This document shows, piece by piece, positions 23,166 to 33,489 of a DNA stretch of 64,000 bases. How positions within the stretch are numbered: position 1 is the first letter of the stretch; each line of letters opens with the position of its first letter. The notes beneath the pieces are model-generated. The model was not told the DNA's origin and searched no databases. It saw only the letters and a program-made list of their open reading frames with translations. The DNA lies in assembly GCA_964463135.1 (NCBI GenBank), contig CAYXBA010000017.1:14876-78875 (forward strand). Direction: 5' to 3'. The DNA comes from UBA6898 sp964463135 (GTDB taxonomy: Bacteria > Nitrospirota > Thermodesulfovibrionia > Thermodesulfovibrionales > UBA6898). A program made the translations under genes and the position numbers.

Positions 23166-23688
23166 GCCGGCGACGCCGGCATCTGCCGACACCAAGACCT
23201 ATCAGCGCTCTGTTGAGAAATATGCGATACCTGATGTTACCCTGATCAACCAGGACGGCAACAGGGTCCGCTTCAAGGACTTTCTCTCCTCGGACAAGCC
23301 GGTTGTCGTTGACTTTATCTTCGGCACCTGCACCACAATCTGCCCGGTCCTCTCCGCAGGGTACGCCAGCCTGCAGCAGAGACTCGGCCCTGGCTCTGAA
23401 AAGGTGCATCTGGTATCCATAACGATCGATCCTGAAAATGACAAACCAGCTGTGCTCAAGGACTATCTGAAACGCTACCGTTCAAAGCCGGGCTGGGATT
23501 TTCTTACCGGCTCGCGCAGGGATATTGACCGGGTCATGAAGGCCTTCAATGCCAATATCCCGGACAAGATGTCCCACTATGCCCTGACCTTTATCCGCAT
23601 GCCGAAAGAGGAGAACTGGATCAGAATCTACGGCATGATGAGCACCTCGGAGTTCATTGCCGAAAGCCAGAAGGCAGGAATACGATGA
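22939..23688 (+). CDS. SCO1/SenC-family copper chaperone-like protein
   Basis: The conserved part starts at about residue 85 (YAIPDVTLINQDGNRVRFKDF) and has the copper-binding pair in FGTCTTICPVL (CxxxC). TIDPENDKPAVLKDYLKRY follows, with the late His in KMSHYALTFI. SCO proteins deliver copper to cytochrome oxidase or keep its thiols reduced in the periplasm. The N-terminal 75 residues, including FTIHALRFT and FTLHASRFTLYALR, are read entirely from repeat DNA. The hydrophobic core AFTLVCLFACLLVSL and the site ASA/D end the leader. The true start is uncertain for this reason. It overlaps the cytochrome gene by four bases. Confidence 0.82.
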   Translation: MRQVIDKRQANGLGLKEILFSRFTIHALRFTASRRFTIHGLLSAFTLHASRFTLYALRPLHAFTLVCLFACLLVSLPATPASADTKTYQRSVEKYAIPDVTLINQDGNRVRFKDFLSSDKPVVVDFIFGTCTTICPVLSAGYASLQQRLGPGSEKVHLVSITIDPENDKPAVLKDYLKRYRSKPGWDFLTGSRRDIDRVMKAFNANIPDKMSHYALTFIRMPKEENWIRIYGMMSTSEFIAESQKAGIR

Positions 23689-25463
23689 ACAGGATAAGAC
23701 AGGCTATAGGTAAAGCGATAAGGCAGGTAAAGGACATAAAGCAGGCTACGGGCATCAGCTCTTCGCTCTTTGCCCTTCGCTCTTCGCTGCTTTCACTCAT
23801 TACTCATTACGCATTACTCATCACGGCAGTTCTCTTCCTGCCGCCTGCGGCGCTGGCTGCAAACATGGACCAGGCCGAGGTCCTGCGGCTTGGCGAACGC
23901 ATATACCGCGAGGGCATACTGCCTGACGGCAAGCCGCTTCAGGGCTTTGTGAGCGGGGATGTTCCGGTTGACGGCACTGCCTTCACCTGCGTAAGCTGCC
24001 ATCTCAGGAGCGGGCTCGGTTCTTTCGAAGGGAATGTTGTCACGCCGCCGACCAATGGCCGCATCCTGTACCAGCCGCGCGAGCCCTATGTAAAAGGGTC
24101 TGAGTTCGTGCCCTATATCCACAACTATGCAGTTTACCTGCCGGTGCGCCCGGCCTATACTGATGAAACGCTCGCTGCACTGATCGGCACGGGGTACGAC
24201 CCCACAGGCCGCTCGGTAGTCAGTGTCATGCCGCGCTATGATCTGAACGATAAAGACATGGCGATACTCATTGCGTATCTCAAGACCCTTTCTGACAAGC
24301 CGTCTCCGGGCGTCACAAAAAATGAGATAAAGTTCGCAACAGTCATTGTCGAGGGCGCCAATCCCCTTGCCGTGAAATCCATGCTCACGCCTATCGAGTT
24401 CGGCATTGACCGCAAGAACAGCCTCGCAACCGCTGCCGTGAAGGACAAACGGGTCTCCCGCATGTCCTATAACATGTCAGGCAATCTGACATTCGTGAGA
24501 TTTACCCTGGCACACTGGGTCCTGAAAGGCCCGTCCTCGACCTGGCGCAAGCAGCTTGAGGACTACTATAAGGCAGAGCCGGTCTTTGCCCTGCTCGGCG
24601 GCATCAGCAATGGCGACTGGGAGCCGGTCCATACGTTCTGCGAAGACAACGGCATCCCCGATCTCTTCCCGATAGTCGACTATCCGGTCATATCCAAGAC
24701 CGACTGGTATACCCTGTATCCTTCCCGCGGCGTGCAGCAGGAAGGAGAATCCGCAGCCAGGTACCTGCACAGCATGTATGACCTTTTCAAGGGACGTCAG
24801 ATCGTACAGATCATCCGTTCAGACCGCAGGGCAGAGGCGCTTGCCCGGGGCTTCCGTGAGATCTGGGCAGAGACAGGCCATGCCCCTGCAAAGGATATCA
24901 TGCTCGCTGCAGGAGAAAAGCTCACCGCTGAAAAGCTGCAGCAGATCGTTGCAGCAGACAAGCCTGCTGCCCTGCTCATCTGGGACGATGCATCCATGCT
25001 TCCTGCAGTCAGCAGCCTTGTTGCAATGCCGAACCGTCCGGGCATGGTCATCGCATCCGGAACGTACCTCGGCAAATCTCTCTTATCTCTACCTGAGGAA
25101 CTGCGTGACCTGCTTTACATGACCTATCCGTACAGGCTCCCGCAGGACGATGTGCGGTATGACAAGGTTGCAAAAAGAGTGCTCGCCGGCAAGCCGATCG
25201 AAATATTCGACCCGGTCATCATCAGGCAGTCTTATCTCACCAACGAGCTCCTCGGCAAGGCATTGCTCGATATGCGCGGAGAATACTACCGCGACTTCCT
25301 GCTCGATTCGATCGGCATGATCGCTGACCAGTATTTTCCGCTCTATGAGCGTGTCAGCTTCGGTCCCGGCCAGCGGTATGCCTCCAAGGGTTGCTTCATT
25401 GTCCAGCTTGGCAAGGGCAAGACCCCACAACTCGAACGCCGCAGCGAATGGGTGACACCGTGA
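23685..25463 (+). CDS. Cytochrome c domain fused to a periplasmic binding-protein-like domain
   Basis: The 592-residue exported protein has a leader whose N-region (RQAIGKAIRQVKDIKQATG) comes from hexamer repeats. A mono-heme cytochrome c domain follows (heme motif CVSCH about residue 105, distal MPRYDLNDKDM, about 45-205). A long C-terminal region (from about 215) resembles type I periplasmic ligand-binding proteins (VIVEGANPLAVKSM, YPSRGVQQEGESAARYLHSMYD, IVQIIRSDRRAEALARGFREIW). The fusion suggests ligand-dependent electron transfer or redox sensing. The heme motif is certain; the binding-protein assignment is by fold pattern. ATGA overlap with SCO1-like and with the next gene implies one operon. 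Confidence 0.75.
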   Translation: MNRIRQAIGKAIRQVKDIKQATGISSSLFALRSSLLSLITHYALLITAVLFLPPAALAANMDQAEVLRLGERIYREGILPDGKPLQGFVSGDVPVDGTAFTCVSCHLRSGLGSFEGNVVTPPTNGRILYQPREPYVKGSEFVPYIHNYAVYLPVRPAYTDETLAALIGTGYDPTGRSVVSVMPRYDLNDKDMAILIAYLKTLSDKPSPGVTKNEIKFATVIVEGANPLAVKSMLTPIEFGIDRKNSLATAAVKDKRVSRMSYNMSGNLTFVRFTLAHWVLKGPSSTWRKQLEDYYKAEPVFALLGGISNGDWEPVHTFCEDNGIPDLFPIVDYPVISKTDWYTLYPSRGVQQEGESAARYLHSMYDLFKGRQIVQIIRSDRRAEALARGFREIWAETGHAPAKDIMLAAGEKLTAEKLQQIVAADKPAALLIWDDASMLPAVSSLVAMPNRPGMVIASGTYLGKSLLSLPEELRDLLYMTYPYRLPQDDVRYDKVAKRVLAGKPIEIFDPVIIRQSYLTNELLGKALLDMRGEYYRDFLLDSIGMIADQYFPLYERVSFGPGQRYASKGCFIVQLGKGKTPQLERRSEWVTP

Positions 25464-26074
25464 TGAAAGGTTCTATGTTCCATGTTCTATGTTCTATGTT
25501 CTCAAAACCTCGAACACGGCAGTTCTACGTTCAGGGTTCAAAGTTTCGGAACACATTGAACATTGAACATCGAACATTGAACAGTCTTTATTTTCCCCTG
25601 CTCTCTGCTCTTAGCTCTCTGCTTTTTAGCCGTTCACGCTTCACGCTTCACGCTTTACGCTTCACGGCCTCTCAAGCCTTGAACGTTGAACCTCGAACAT
25701 TGAACATCCTTTTCGCCCTCTGTCTGTTAGTGTCCGTTACTGCATCGGCCCAGACCGTGCCAGAGACGAAAAACCAGGGCGAAAAGGTATACATGGTAAA
25801 TGACTACCGATATGTGCCGGCCAGTGAGGCGGACGATAAAGATACCGGGCTCTCGCTCTGCGGGACCCGCTGTAATGCCCTTTCGACCGACTACCTGAAT
25901 GTCACCGAGGTGGGGGGCTGGAAGATGATGAAGAATGCGCTGAACCAGGAGCTGCGGATGGAGCTGAACAGCCCGTTCCTCAAGGGTCATTGCATATGCA
26001 TAGTCGACGAATATCTGGTATCAAAAGACGACCGTTTCAGTGACGAAAGAAGGCGATCGAGGGCTGAGAAATGA
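25463..26074 (+). CDS. Secreted protein of unknown function with repeat-derived N-terminus
   Basis: The ATG at 25463 overlaps the cytochrome gene stop, giving 203 residues. About 85 N-terminal residues are translated from three repeat families: TTCTATG/GTTCAAAG words, TTGAACA words (LNIEHRTLN, LNVEPRTLN) and TTTACGC words (FTLHALRFTA). The apparent secretion core is ILFALCLLVSVTASA. The mature part (TVPETKNQGEKVYMVNDYRY onward) has cysteines in LSLCGTRC and GHCICIV and matches no family I recognise. It is probably periplasmic and may bind metal through the paired cysteines, which is inference. Confidence 0.6.
   Translation: MKGSMFHVLCSMFSKPRTRQFYVQGSKFRNTLNIEHRTLNSLYFPLLSALSSLLFSRSRFTLHALRFTASQALNVEPRTLNILFALCLLVSVTASAQTVPETKNQGEKVYMVNDYRYVPASEADDKDTGLSLCGTRCNALSTDYLNVTEVGGWKMMKNALNQELRMELNSPFLKGHCICIVDEYLVSKDDRFSDERRRSRAEK
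25470..25715 (+). repeat. Three-family repeat block within a coding N-terminus
   Basis: GTTCTATGTTCTATGTTCTC (25477 on), CATTGAACATTGAACATCG (about 25554-25582), CTGCTCTTAGCTCTCTGC (25600-25625), TTCACGCTTCACGCTTTACGC (25636-25668) and TTGAACGTTGAACCTCGAAC (25678-25705) follow one another. All remain open in the secreted-protein frame. Confidence 0.8.
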
Positions 26075-26127
26075 TCCTTGATCAAAGGTTAATAAAAATG
26101 CAGCACTACACAAGGAGGTATAAGACA

Positions 26128-26391
26128 ATGAAAAAGCGCTTAGCATTACTTTCAGGAATGTTGCTTACAGGTTTCCTGCTGGCAACTGCATTTGCAGGAA
26201 ACACCGAACCGGCGCAGGGCAATGCACCGCAGGGCCCGGCAGAGCAGAGCAATGTTTCACAATCCCAGATAGACACTGTCTCCAAACGCGAGGAGGCAAA
26301 AAAGCAGCAGAAAAAGAAGATGAGCATCAGGGCAAAGAACCTCAAGAGCAGCCCAAGGCCCAATGACCAGCTCTTCCAGCATTCGAAATAG
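26128..26391 (+). CDS. Small secreted basic protein, unknown
   Basis: The 87-residue product starts at ATG 26128, seven bases after the consensus AAGGAGGT. It has a clear Sec signal peptide (KKRLALLSGMLLTGFLLATAFA/G), then a Gln/Pro-rich stretch and a highly basic segment (KREEAKKQQKKKMSIRAKNLK). No family is recognised. It lies between the cytochrome operon and the multicopper oxidase and may be cotranscribed with the oxidase, 35 bases downstream. Confidence 0.72.
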   Translation: MKKRLALLSGMLLTGFLLATAFAGNTEPAQGNAPQGPAEQSNVSQSQIDTVSKREEAKKQQKKKMSIRAKNLKSSPRPNDQLFQHSK

Positions 26392-26426
26392 ATCATGAAA
26401 AAGAGAAATAATACAGGGGGAATATC

Positions 26427-29400
26427 ATGAAAAGGCGATCCTTAGATCTTATTCTTGCGATCATGTTGGTTTTTGTGACACTGTTATCAGGAGGGCTTTC
26501 CGAGGCATATCTTGCGCCCGACTACAGCAATCCTGATTTTGCGCCAGGAGGGGCAACGCCCTTTACCATTGGCCCGGGTGTTCTGCCTGACTATCTCACC
26601 GCCCCCAACTGGGCTTTTACCCCGCCCCTTCGGAAATTCATAGACCCTCTGCCGGGTCTCTGTGTGCCAACAGCCGCTAACAGGTACTGTGCAAGCACCG
26701 GCATGTCCGACAAGAACATTCCGGTTGCGATCCCGGACATCGTCACATACCCCGGCTCTGACTATTATGTGATAGAGCTGCGTCAGTACAGCGAGAAGAT
26801 GCATAGTGACCTCAGCAACCCGACCACATTGAGAGGCTATATTCAGGCCAACAAAGGAACAGATACCTCTGCCTGCACTGATCCGTCCTTGCCTGGCGGC
26901 ACACCCTGTACGTTTGCCCAGAACACCGTGGTCCCGGCAGTCATTCACTTCCTCGGCCCGATCATCGTTGCAAAGAAGGACCGGCCGGTGCGCGTACTCT
27001 TCAAGAATATGATCAACCCCGGCGTTGACGGCGACCTTTTCCTGCCTATCGATGACACGATCATGGGCGCAGGCCCTTATGATATCAATTACAACCCTGT
27101 CACCAAGGTGGGACAGGCCATGGTTTCGGGCATGTTCAGCACCAACCGCGCAACCCTGCATCTGCACGGCGGCAGAAGCCCCTGGATCAGTGACGGCACG
27201 CCGCACCAGTGGATAACACCTCCTGGAGAGGACCCGAACTATCCCCAGGGCGTCAGCGTAGAGAACGTCCCGGATATGCCGGCCCCTGCTCTTGACTCCG
27301 GTCAGCAGACCTTCTACTGGACCAATCAGCAGAGTTCGCGTTTTATGTTCTACCATGACCATGCCTGGGGCATCACCCGCCTCAACGTGTACGCAGGTGA
27401 AGCAGCAGGATATCTGATCAAGGATACGGTGGAGGATAACCTGATTAACGGAGGCATCATCCCGGCAGACGAGATCCCTCTCGTGCTCATGGACAAGACC
27501 TTTGTCGATGCAGCCACCATTGATCAGACTGACCCCACCTGGAACTGGGGCACAGGCGCAACAGGCACATCAGGTGTGGTCACCTGGGTGACCGTGACCA
27601 ACGGAGGTTCAGGTTATGATCCGCTCAATCCTCCTGCAGTCACCATAACAGAAGGCGCCAATACTACAGCTGTTGCACAGGCAGTGGTCTCTTCCGTGGT
27701 TTCGTCCATAACCCTTGCTGCCCCCAATTTCGGCGGTTCAGGCTATGTGGCGCCGATCATCATGATCGACGATCCGACCGGCAGCGGCGCAGTTGCTGAG
27801 GCAGCGATAAACGCAGCCGGTGTGATCACCGGCATCACCGTCACGAGCGGCGGCTGGGGCTATTCAGCGCCAACCGTCACCATTGCAGACCTGAATAAGG
27901 ATCACACCCCTGCAACCACCGCAACAGCAACCGCAGCCATAGCAACCAGTATCTCGGCTGTAGCGATCCTTGACGGCGGTTCAGGTTATACGAATACCAT
28001 AGCCTCGCCGACCGTGGTTACGATCGATCCGCCCCTTGCCGGCACCCCGGCAACAGCGGCGGCTACCGTAACCGACATTAAGCTGGCAAAGACCGGCGAT
28101 CTCTGGTGGCCTCACGTGTACATGCCTGCGCAGAACCCGTTCGACGTAAGCGGCATTGCACCTATGGGCAGATGGGCTTACGGCCCCTATTTCTACCCTG
28201 CCACGCCCAACCTGTATCAGCCGATTCCGAACCCGTACTACAGCCCACTCTGTGATCCTGCGGATGACACCACGCCCGGAAGCTGGGGCGGTTTCTGCCA
28301 GTCCCCTGAAATTCCCTCTACACCTAACCCGTCATGGGGAGCTGAGGCCTTCATGGACACGCCGATGGTAAACGGCACAGCATACCCGTATGTCAATCTT
28401 GAGCCAAAGCCGTACCGGTTCCGGATTCTCAATGCAGCTCATGACCGGTTTATGGCACTTTCACTCTTTCAGGCAGTCGACAAGACCGGGTACACCAATC
28501 CGACACCTGCACCCTATGCTACCTCAGGTGCTGCTGCTGACCTTACTGAAGTGGCCATGATCGATGCCTCTGTCCAGGCCCTTGCTGCTGAGCCGGGATG
28601 TCCTGCGACCTGGCCTGCAGACGGCCGTGCAGGCGGCGTACCGGCCTGCTCCACCAAAGGTCCTGACTGGATCATGATCGGCAATGAGGGAGGCTTCCTT
28701 CCGATGCCGGTAGTAATCCCTCCGCAGCCTGTGACCTGGAATCTGAACCCCAGCATGTTCAACGTAGGCAATATCAACGGCGGGTCCCTGATCCTCGGCC
28801 CTGCCGAGCGCGCTGACGTGATCGTGGACTTCTCAGATCCAAAGTATTACGGCAAGTCCCTGATCGTGTACAATGACGGCTCAGCCCCCTGGCCTGCACT
28901 GAACCCGCAGTATGACTTCTATACCGGTAATCCGGATGGGACGGGATCAGGCAGCGCGCCCTCGACCCTCCCGGGCATGGGCCCCAACACCCGCACCATC
29001 ATGCAGATCAATATCTGTGATCCTGTAGCTGATCCTGGAAATTGCACTGCAGGTACACCCTTTAACCTGGCCAAACTGCAGGATGCCTTTGATCCGACCG
29101 TAGATACAGCCTCGCTTGGCGCAAATTTTGTCCAGGGAGTTTTCCAGCAGGGCCAGGACCCGATCATCGCAGCACAGGGTGATATGAACCCCACTGCTGA
29201 TCCGATGCTCTACGAGGCCTTTCTCGGCACGCAGGACTATAGCGCTTACAGCAAGGCCTACGGCACATTAGGAGCCCCTGCAGTATTCCCGACCATCTAT
29301 CCGGACTGGGGCGTCTCCCGTATCAACGATTCGCAAATTAAGTTCAAGACCCTTACTGACACCAGCGGAACCTTGTCCGCAGTGCAGAGCTATGCCATGA

Positions 29401-32400
29401 AGAGGAAGTCGATCCATGATGAGATGGGCGCGACCTTCGATGATTACGGCCGTATGCGTGCAGCCCTCGGTCTTGAAAAGGCAAATGGCGGCGCGTTGCA
29501 GGTCAACTTCATTGTCCAGACGTACAGCTCGCCCGTTACCGAGGACCTCTATCCGGACGGCATCCAGGTCTGGAAGATCACGCACAATGGTGTTGACACG
29601 CACCCGATCCACTTTCACCTCTTTGATGTTCAGGTCCTCAACCGCGTCGGCTGGGACGGCTTTATCCGCCTGCCTGACCCGACCGAGATGGGCTGGAAAG
29701 AGACCGTAAGGATCAGCCCGCTGGAAGATACCATTGTTGCCATCAAGCCGGTACAGCCGCAGCTTCCGTTCGGTCTGCCGACAAGCTGGCGTCCTCTGAA
29801 CCCGGCAACACCGCTCGGCTCTACCACTGAGCTGACGCAGATCGACCCGGTTACCGGCAATCCGAGGGTGACCACGAACGAGTTCAAAGACTTTGCGTGG
29901 GAATACGTGTGGCACTGCCATATCCTCAGTCATGAAGAGAACGACATGATGAGGGCCATGGCATTCCATGTTGTCGAAACACTGCCGCTTGCGCCGACCA
30001 TCCTGAACGCAGTTGCAGCCGGGCAGGCGGTCGATCTCACCTGGCGGGACAATTCGCCCAATGAGATCGGGTTCACCATATTCCGGTCTGAAGGCGGAGG
30101 GCCCTTCACCGAACTTGCCAGCACAATAGCGAATGCAACCGCGTACGCGGACGCCAGTGTCCTGATGGGCACCAACTACCTCTACCAGATGATTTCGTAC
30201 AACGCAGCCGGCAATTCGGCACCCTCGTCGAACATTGTTGCGGTAACAACACCCGTGGTCGTAATGACAGCGCCGATCAGCGGTTCCACCTTTACTGCTC
30301 CGGTTGATATCAACCTGAGCGCGGCTGCTGCTGCATCAACCATATCAGTGTCGTTCTACGACGGCGCAACGTTTATCGGCGCTGACGGCACTGCACCCTA
30401 CTCGATCACCTGGACAGGGGCATCAGCCGGCTCTCATACGCTCACTGCTGTGGCATTTGACGGTGTCAACAGCGTCACCTCAGCACCGGTCACCATCACG
30501 GTCATTTCCATCACAGACGCCCCTGCCACGCTGACCGTGCCTGCCACGGGTGCCGGGGTCGGAAGCAACACCATCAGCTGGACACCAGTCATAGACACCG
30601 GGGTCATCTACCAGCTGGAGCAGTCTGCCAATGCCTTTGCCACTCCCGGCACGCTCATCTACAGCGGCGCTTCCACCAGCACAGGCGTCACGGTGTACAA
30701 TAACGGCACCTACTCCTACAGGGTCCGGGCTACTGCTTCCGGCAAGGGTCCCAGTGTCTGGACGAATGGGGCAGACTGGGTAGTCACGATCCCAACCGCA
30801 CCACCAGCATCCATAACAGTGCCAACAGGGAGCGGTGCCGATTGGTTTACTGTCTCCTGGGGTGCATCTCCGACAACCGGAGCCACCTATATTCTGCAGG
30901 AATCGACCACAGGCGACTTCAGTGCTTCGCCGGATATCCCTGTCAGCGGCCTTTCGCTGACTGTCACCGGCAAGACCAACGGCACCTACTACTACCGGGT
31001 CAAGGCGGTCAACCCGCCGATGGCCGACAGTGGCTGGGTCACTGGCTTAAACGGCTGCCTGGTCGCTCTTCCGACAGCACCACCGGCTTCGATCGCCGTG
31101 CCTGCCACCAGCACCAACGGCAGTTTCACGATCTCCTGGGGAGCTTCACCGACCCCCGCGGCAACGTACACGCTTGAGGAATCGACCAGCCCCATCTTTG
31201 CTGCAGGTACTGTCACGCAGGTAGGGACCGGCATCCTCGCAACCTCACAGCCTATCAGCGGCAAGGTTGACGGCACCTTCTACTACCGGGTCAGGGCAAT
31301 CGCTCCTGGATACACTGTCAGCACTGCAACCGTCGGGACCAACGGCTGTGCCATACTCATGACCACGATCACCAGCCCGGCAAATGCTGCGGTATTAACA
31401 GAAGGAGCCACGATACCGATAGCAGCCACCGCAACGACACCGGCAGGATATGCGGTCGCAAGGGTCGATTTCTACGAATCCAGCACCCTGCTCGGCAGCG
31501 ACACAATTGCTCCGTTCGGGTACGACTGGACAACAGCCTCGCTCGGTTCGCACAACCTCTCGGCTGTCACTACGTACACCAGCGGTAATGTATCCATGTC
31601 GCCGGTGATTACCATCACCGTCGCGGGCGCTTTGCCTCCTGTGACCCTCACAGCAGCCCCCAGCGCTCCGAGCTACGATCTGGGGAGCATCATAACGCTT
31701 AATGCCACACCGACTGTTGTGGCAGGGGTGAACATTATCCTGGTCGGGTTCTTCGATGGGGCCACATGGCTCGGGTATGATGTTGTCGCGCCATACAGTT
31801 ACGATTGGACACCGGCTGCAGGCGGCACGCACGATCTGACAGCAGTGGTCTATTACAGCAACGGCGTAACGTCCGACTCGGCGATACTGCCGATCACGAT
31901 CAATGGCACAGTCGCAGCACCGGCTTCTATCACCGTACCGGCGACCAGCGCAACCGGAAACTACGTAGTTTCCTGGGATGCCTCGACAACCGTTGGGGCA
32001 ACCTATGTTCTGGAGGAATCCACAACAGCAACGTTTGATATTGGCACCGTGACGCCTGTGGCCGACCGGACAACCCCGACCTCGGCGACGATAACCGGGA
32101 AAACAACCGGGACTTACTACTATCGTGTTAAAGCGGTAAAGGCACCGATGGCAGAGAGTGGATGGGTTGCTGGAGGGACTGCGTGTGAGGTAAGAATCAA
32201 CGTAGCCTTACAGGCCAATGGAGGGGTAGCAACGGCATCGTCGACGTATACGGGTTATCCTGCCACAGCTGTAAACAATGGGGATCGGTATGCATGGCCG
32301 ACAAACGGTACTTGGGTGGATAATACTTCTGGTATCTATCCCGACTGGGTTGATATTACCTTTAACGGGCAGAAGACTATCAATCAGGTTGATGTCTTCA

Positions 32401-33181
32401 CGTTGCAGGACAATACAAGTGCTCCTGTTCCGCCAACCTTGGGCATGACCTTTACCAGCTACGGCATCACAGCCTTTGATGTCCAATACTGGAATGGTTC
32501 TGCCTGGGCAACGGTTACGGGCGGGAGCATTGTCGGCAATAACCATGTCTGGAATCAGATCACCTTCCCGGCTGTGACAACCGACAAGATTCGTATTCAG
32601 GTCAATGGCTCTAAGAATAGCTACAGCCGAATTGTTGAAGTTGAGGCGTGGACCACAAATGTCGCACCGGCACCATCTGCAGCAGTGACGTTGACCGCGC
32701 CCATAGATGGAACCGTATACCCGATCGATCCTGCGTCAATTGACCTGACTGCAAATGTAGTAGGAGCAAACGGCTGGGTCACTAACAGGGTCGATTATTA
32801 TAACGGCGCTGCCCTGATAGGCACTTCATCAACCGGGCCGACATACAGCTTCACCTGGACTCCAGTCCCGGCAGGAACCTATACCCTGACCGCCCAGGCA
32901 GTTGAAAGCCTGGGGGCGACATCGACCTCAGTTGCAGCAACCGTGACAGTGGGAGCACTTCCTGTCAACGTAGCCTTACAGGCCAATGGAGGGGTAGCAA
33001 CGGCATCGTCGACGTATACNNNNNNNNNNNNNNNNNNNNNNNNNNNNNNNNNNNNNNNNNNNNNNNNNNNNNNNNNNNNNNNNNNNNNNNNNNNNNNNNN
33101 NNNNNNNNNNNNNNNNNNNTCAATGGCTCTAAGAATAGCTACAGCCGAATTGTTGAAGTTGAGGCGTGGACCACGCCTTAA
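26427..33181 (+). CDS. Giant secreted multicopper oxidase with Ig/Fn3-like and discoidin domains (contains assembly gap)
   Basis: The gene starts at ATG 26427 after GGGGGAA, with a signal peptide. The oxidase part keeps all copper motifs: HLHGG (about 243), FYHDHAWG (about 308), HPIHFHLF (about 1057) and HCHILSHEENDMM (about 1161). Between the first motifs and the rest is a roughly 180-residue insert with NGGSGY-type repeats (about 375-555). After residue 1190 come Fn3-like and Ig-like repeats, then a discoidin-like domain (about 1925-2075), another Ig-like domain, and a second discoidin copy split by 100 Ns. The correct end is ACG CCT TAA at 33181. If the missing DNA equals that in copy one, the protein is about 2,334 residues. 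It is probably surface-bound and oxidises metals or phenolics. Confidence 0.85.
32197..32656 (+). repeat. Discoidin-like repeat, copy 1 (460 bp)
   Basis: This copy begins TCAACGTAGCCTTACAGG and ends GAGGCGTGGACCAC. Copy 2 spans 32965-33174 with the gap inside. The 55 bases on each side of the gap are identical to the matching ends of this copy. Confidence 0.85.
33020..33119. other. Assembly gap of 100 Ns inside the second discoidin repeat
   Basis: The placeholder length is arbitrary. By alignment to copy 1 (32252-32601) about 350 bases are missing. With 350, the whole gene is 7,005 bases, an exact multiple of three, ending at the TAA at 33179-33181. Any reading through the gap as given is out of frame. 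Confidence 0.9.
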
Positions 33182-33216
33182 TACTAAAGCAAAATATTGG
33201 GCAGCTTTTGATTCAG

Positions 33217-33246
33217 GGCAAGGCAGTTTCGTGACACTGCCTTGCC
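33217..33246 (+). terminator. Hairpin after the multicopper oxidase gene
   Basis: GGCAAGGCAGT and ACTGCCTTGCC form a perfect 11-bp stem with an 8-base loop, 35 bases after the stop. The following bases (TGCTCTTACTTG) are only moderately T-rich, so termination may be weak. The rest of 33182-33489 shows no convincing gene. A 41-codon frame from ATG 33358 has no recognisable product. Confidence 0.6.
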
Positions 33247-33489
33247 TGCTCTTACTTGTTGCGTCATATTTCTGAAATCTTCGCAATCCGCGATTTCCAT
33301 AATGTCCGCAATGTTTTATAAATCATAAGTGTCCGACATTTTTTTGGAGTCGCCCCATGTTTAACAAGCTGATATTTTCACAAGTCATCGACATGACATC
33401 ATACCCCTGCATACATTTCGATGCTTCGTTACCCGCTATCAGGGGAAATACGACGTTTACCGATGTTTTCCTTATTTAAGAAGCTAAAA

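Noticed and set aside
13283..25715. CRISPR array
   Set aside because: Repeats are 6-8 bases, contiguous and degenerate, with no unique spacers of constant length and no cas genes.
26487..27362. 291-codon minus-strand frame opposite the multicopper oxidase
   Set aside because: It is a shadow of a GC-biased coding sequence; the plus strand holds conserved copper motifs and a signal peptide.
33182..33275. C-terminal extension of the oxidase to 33275
   Set aside because: It arises from reading through the arbitrary 100-N gap in the wrong frame; repeat alignment puts the stop at 33181.
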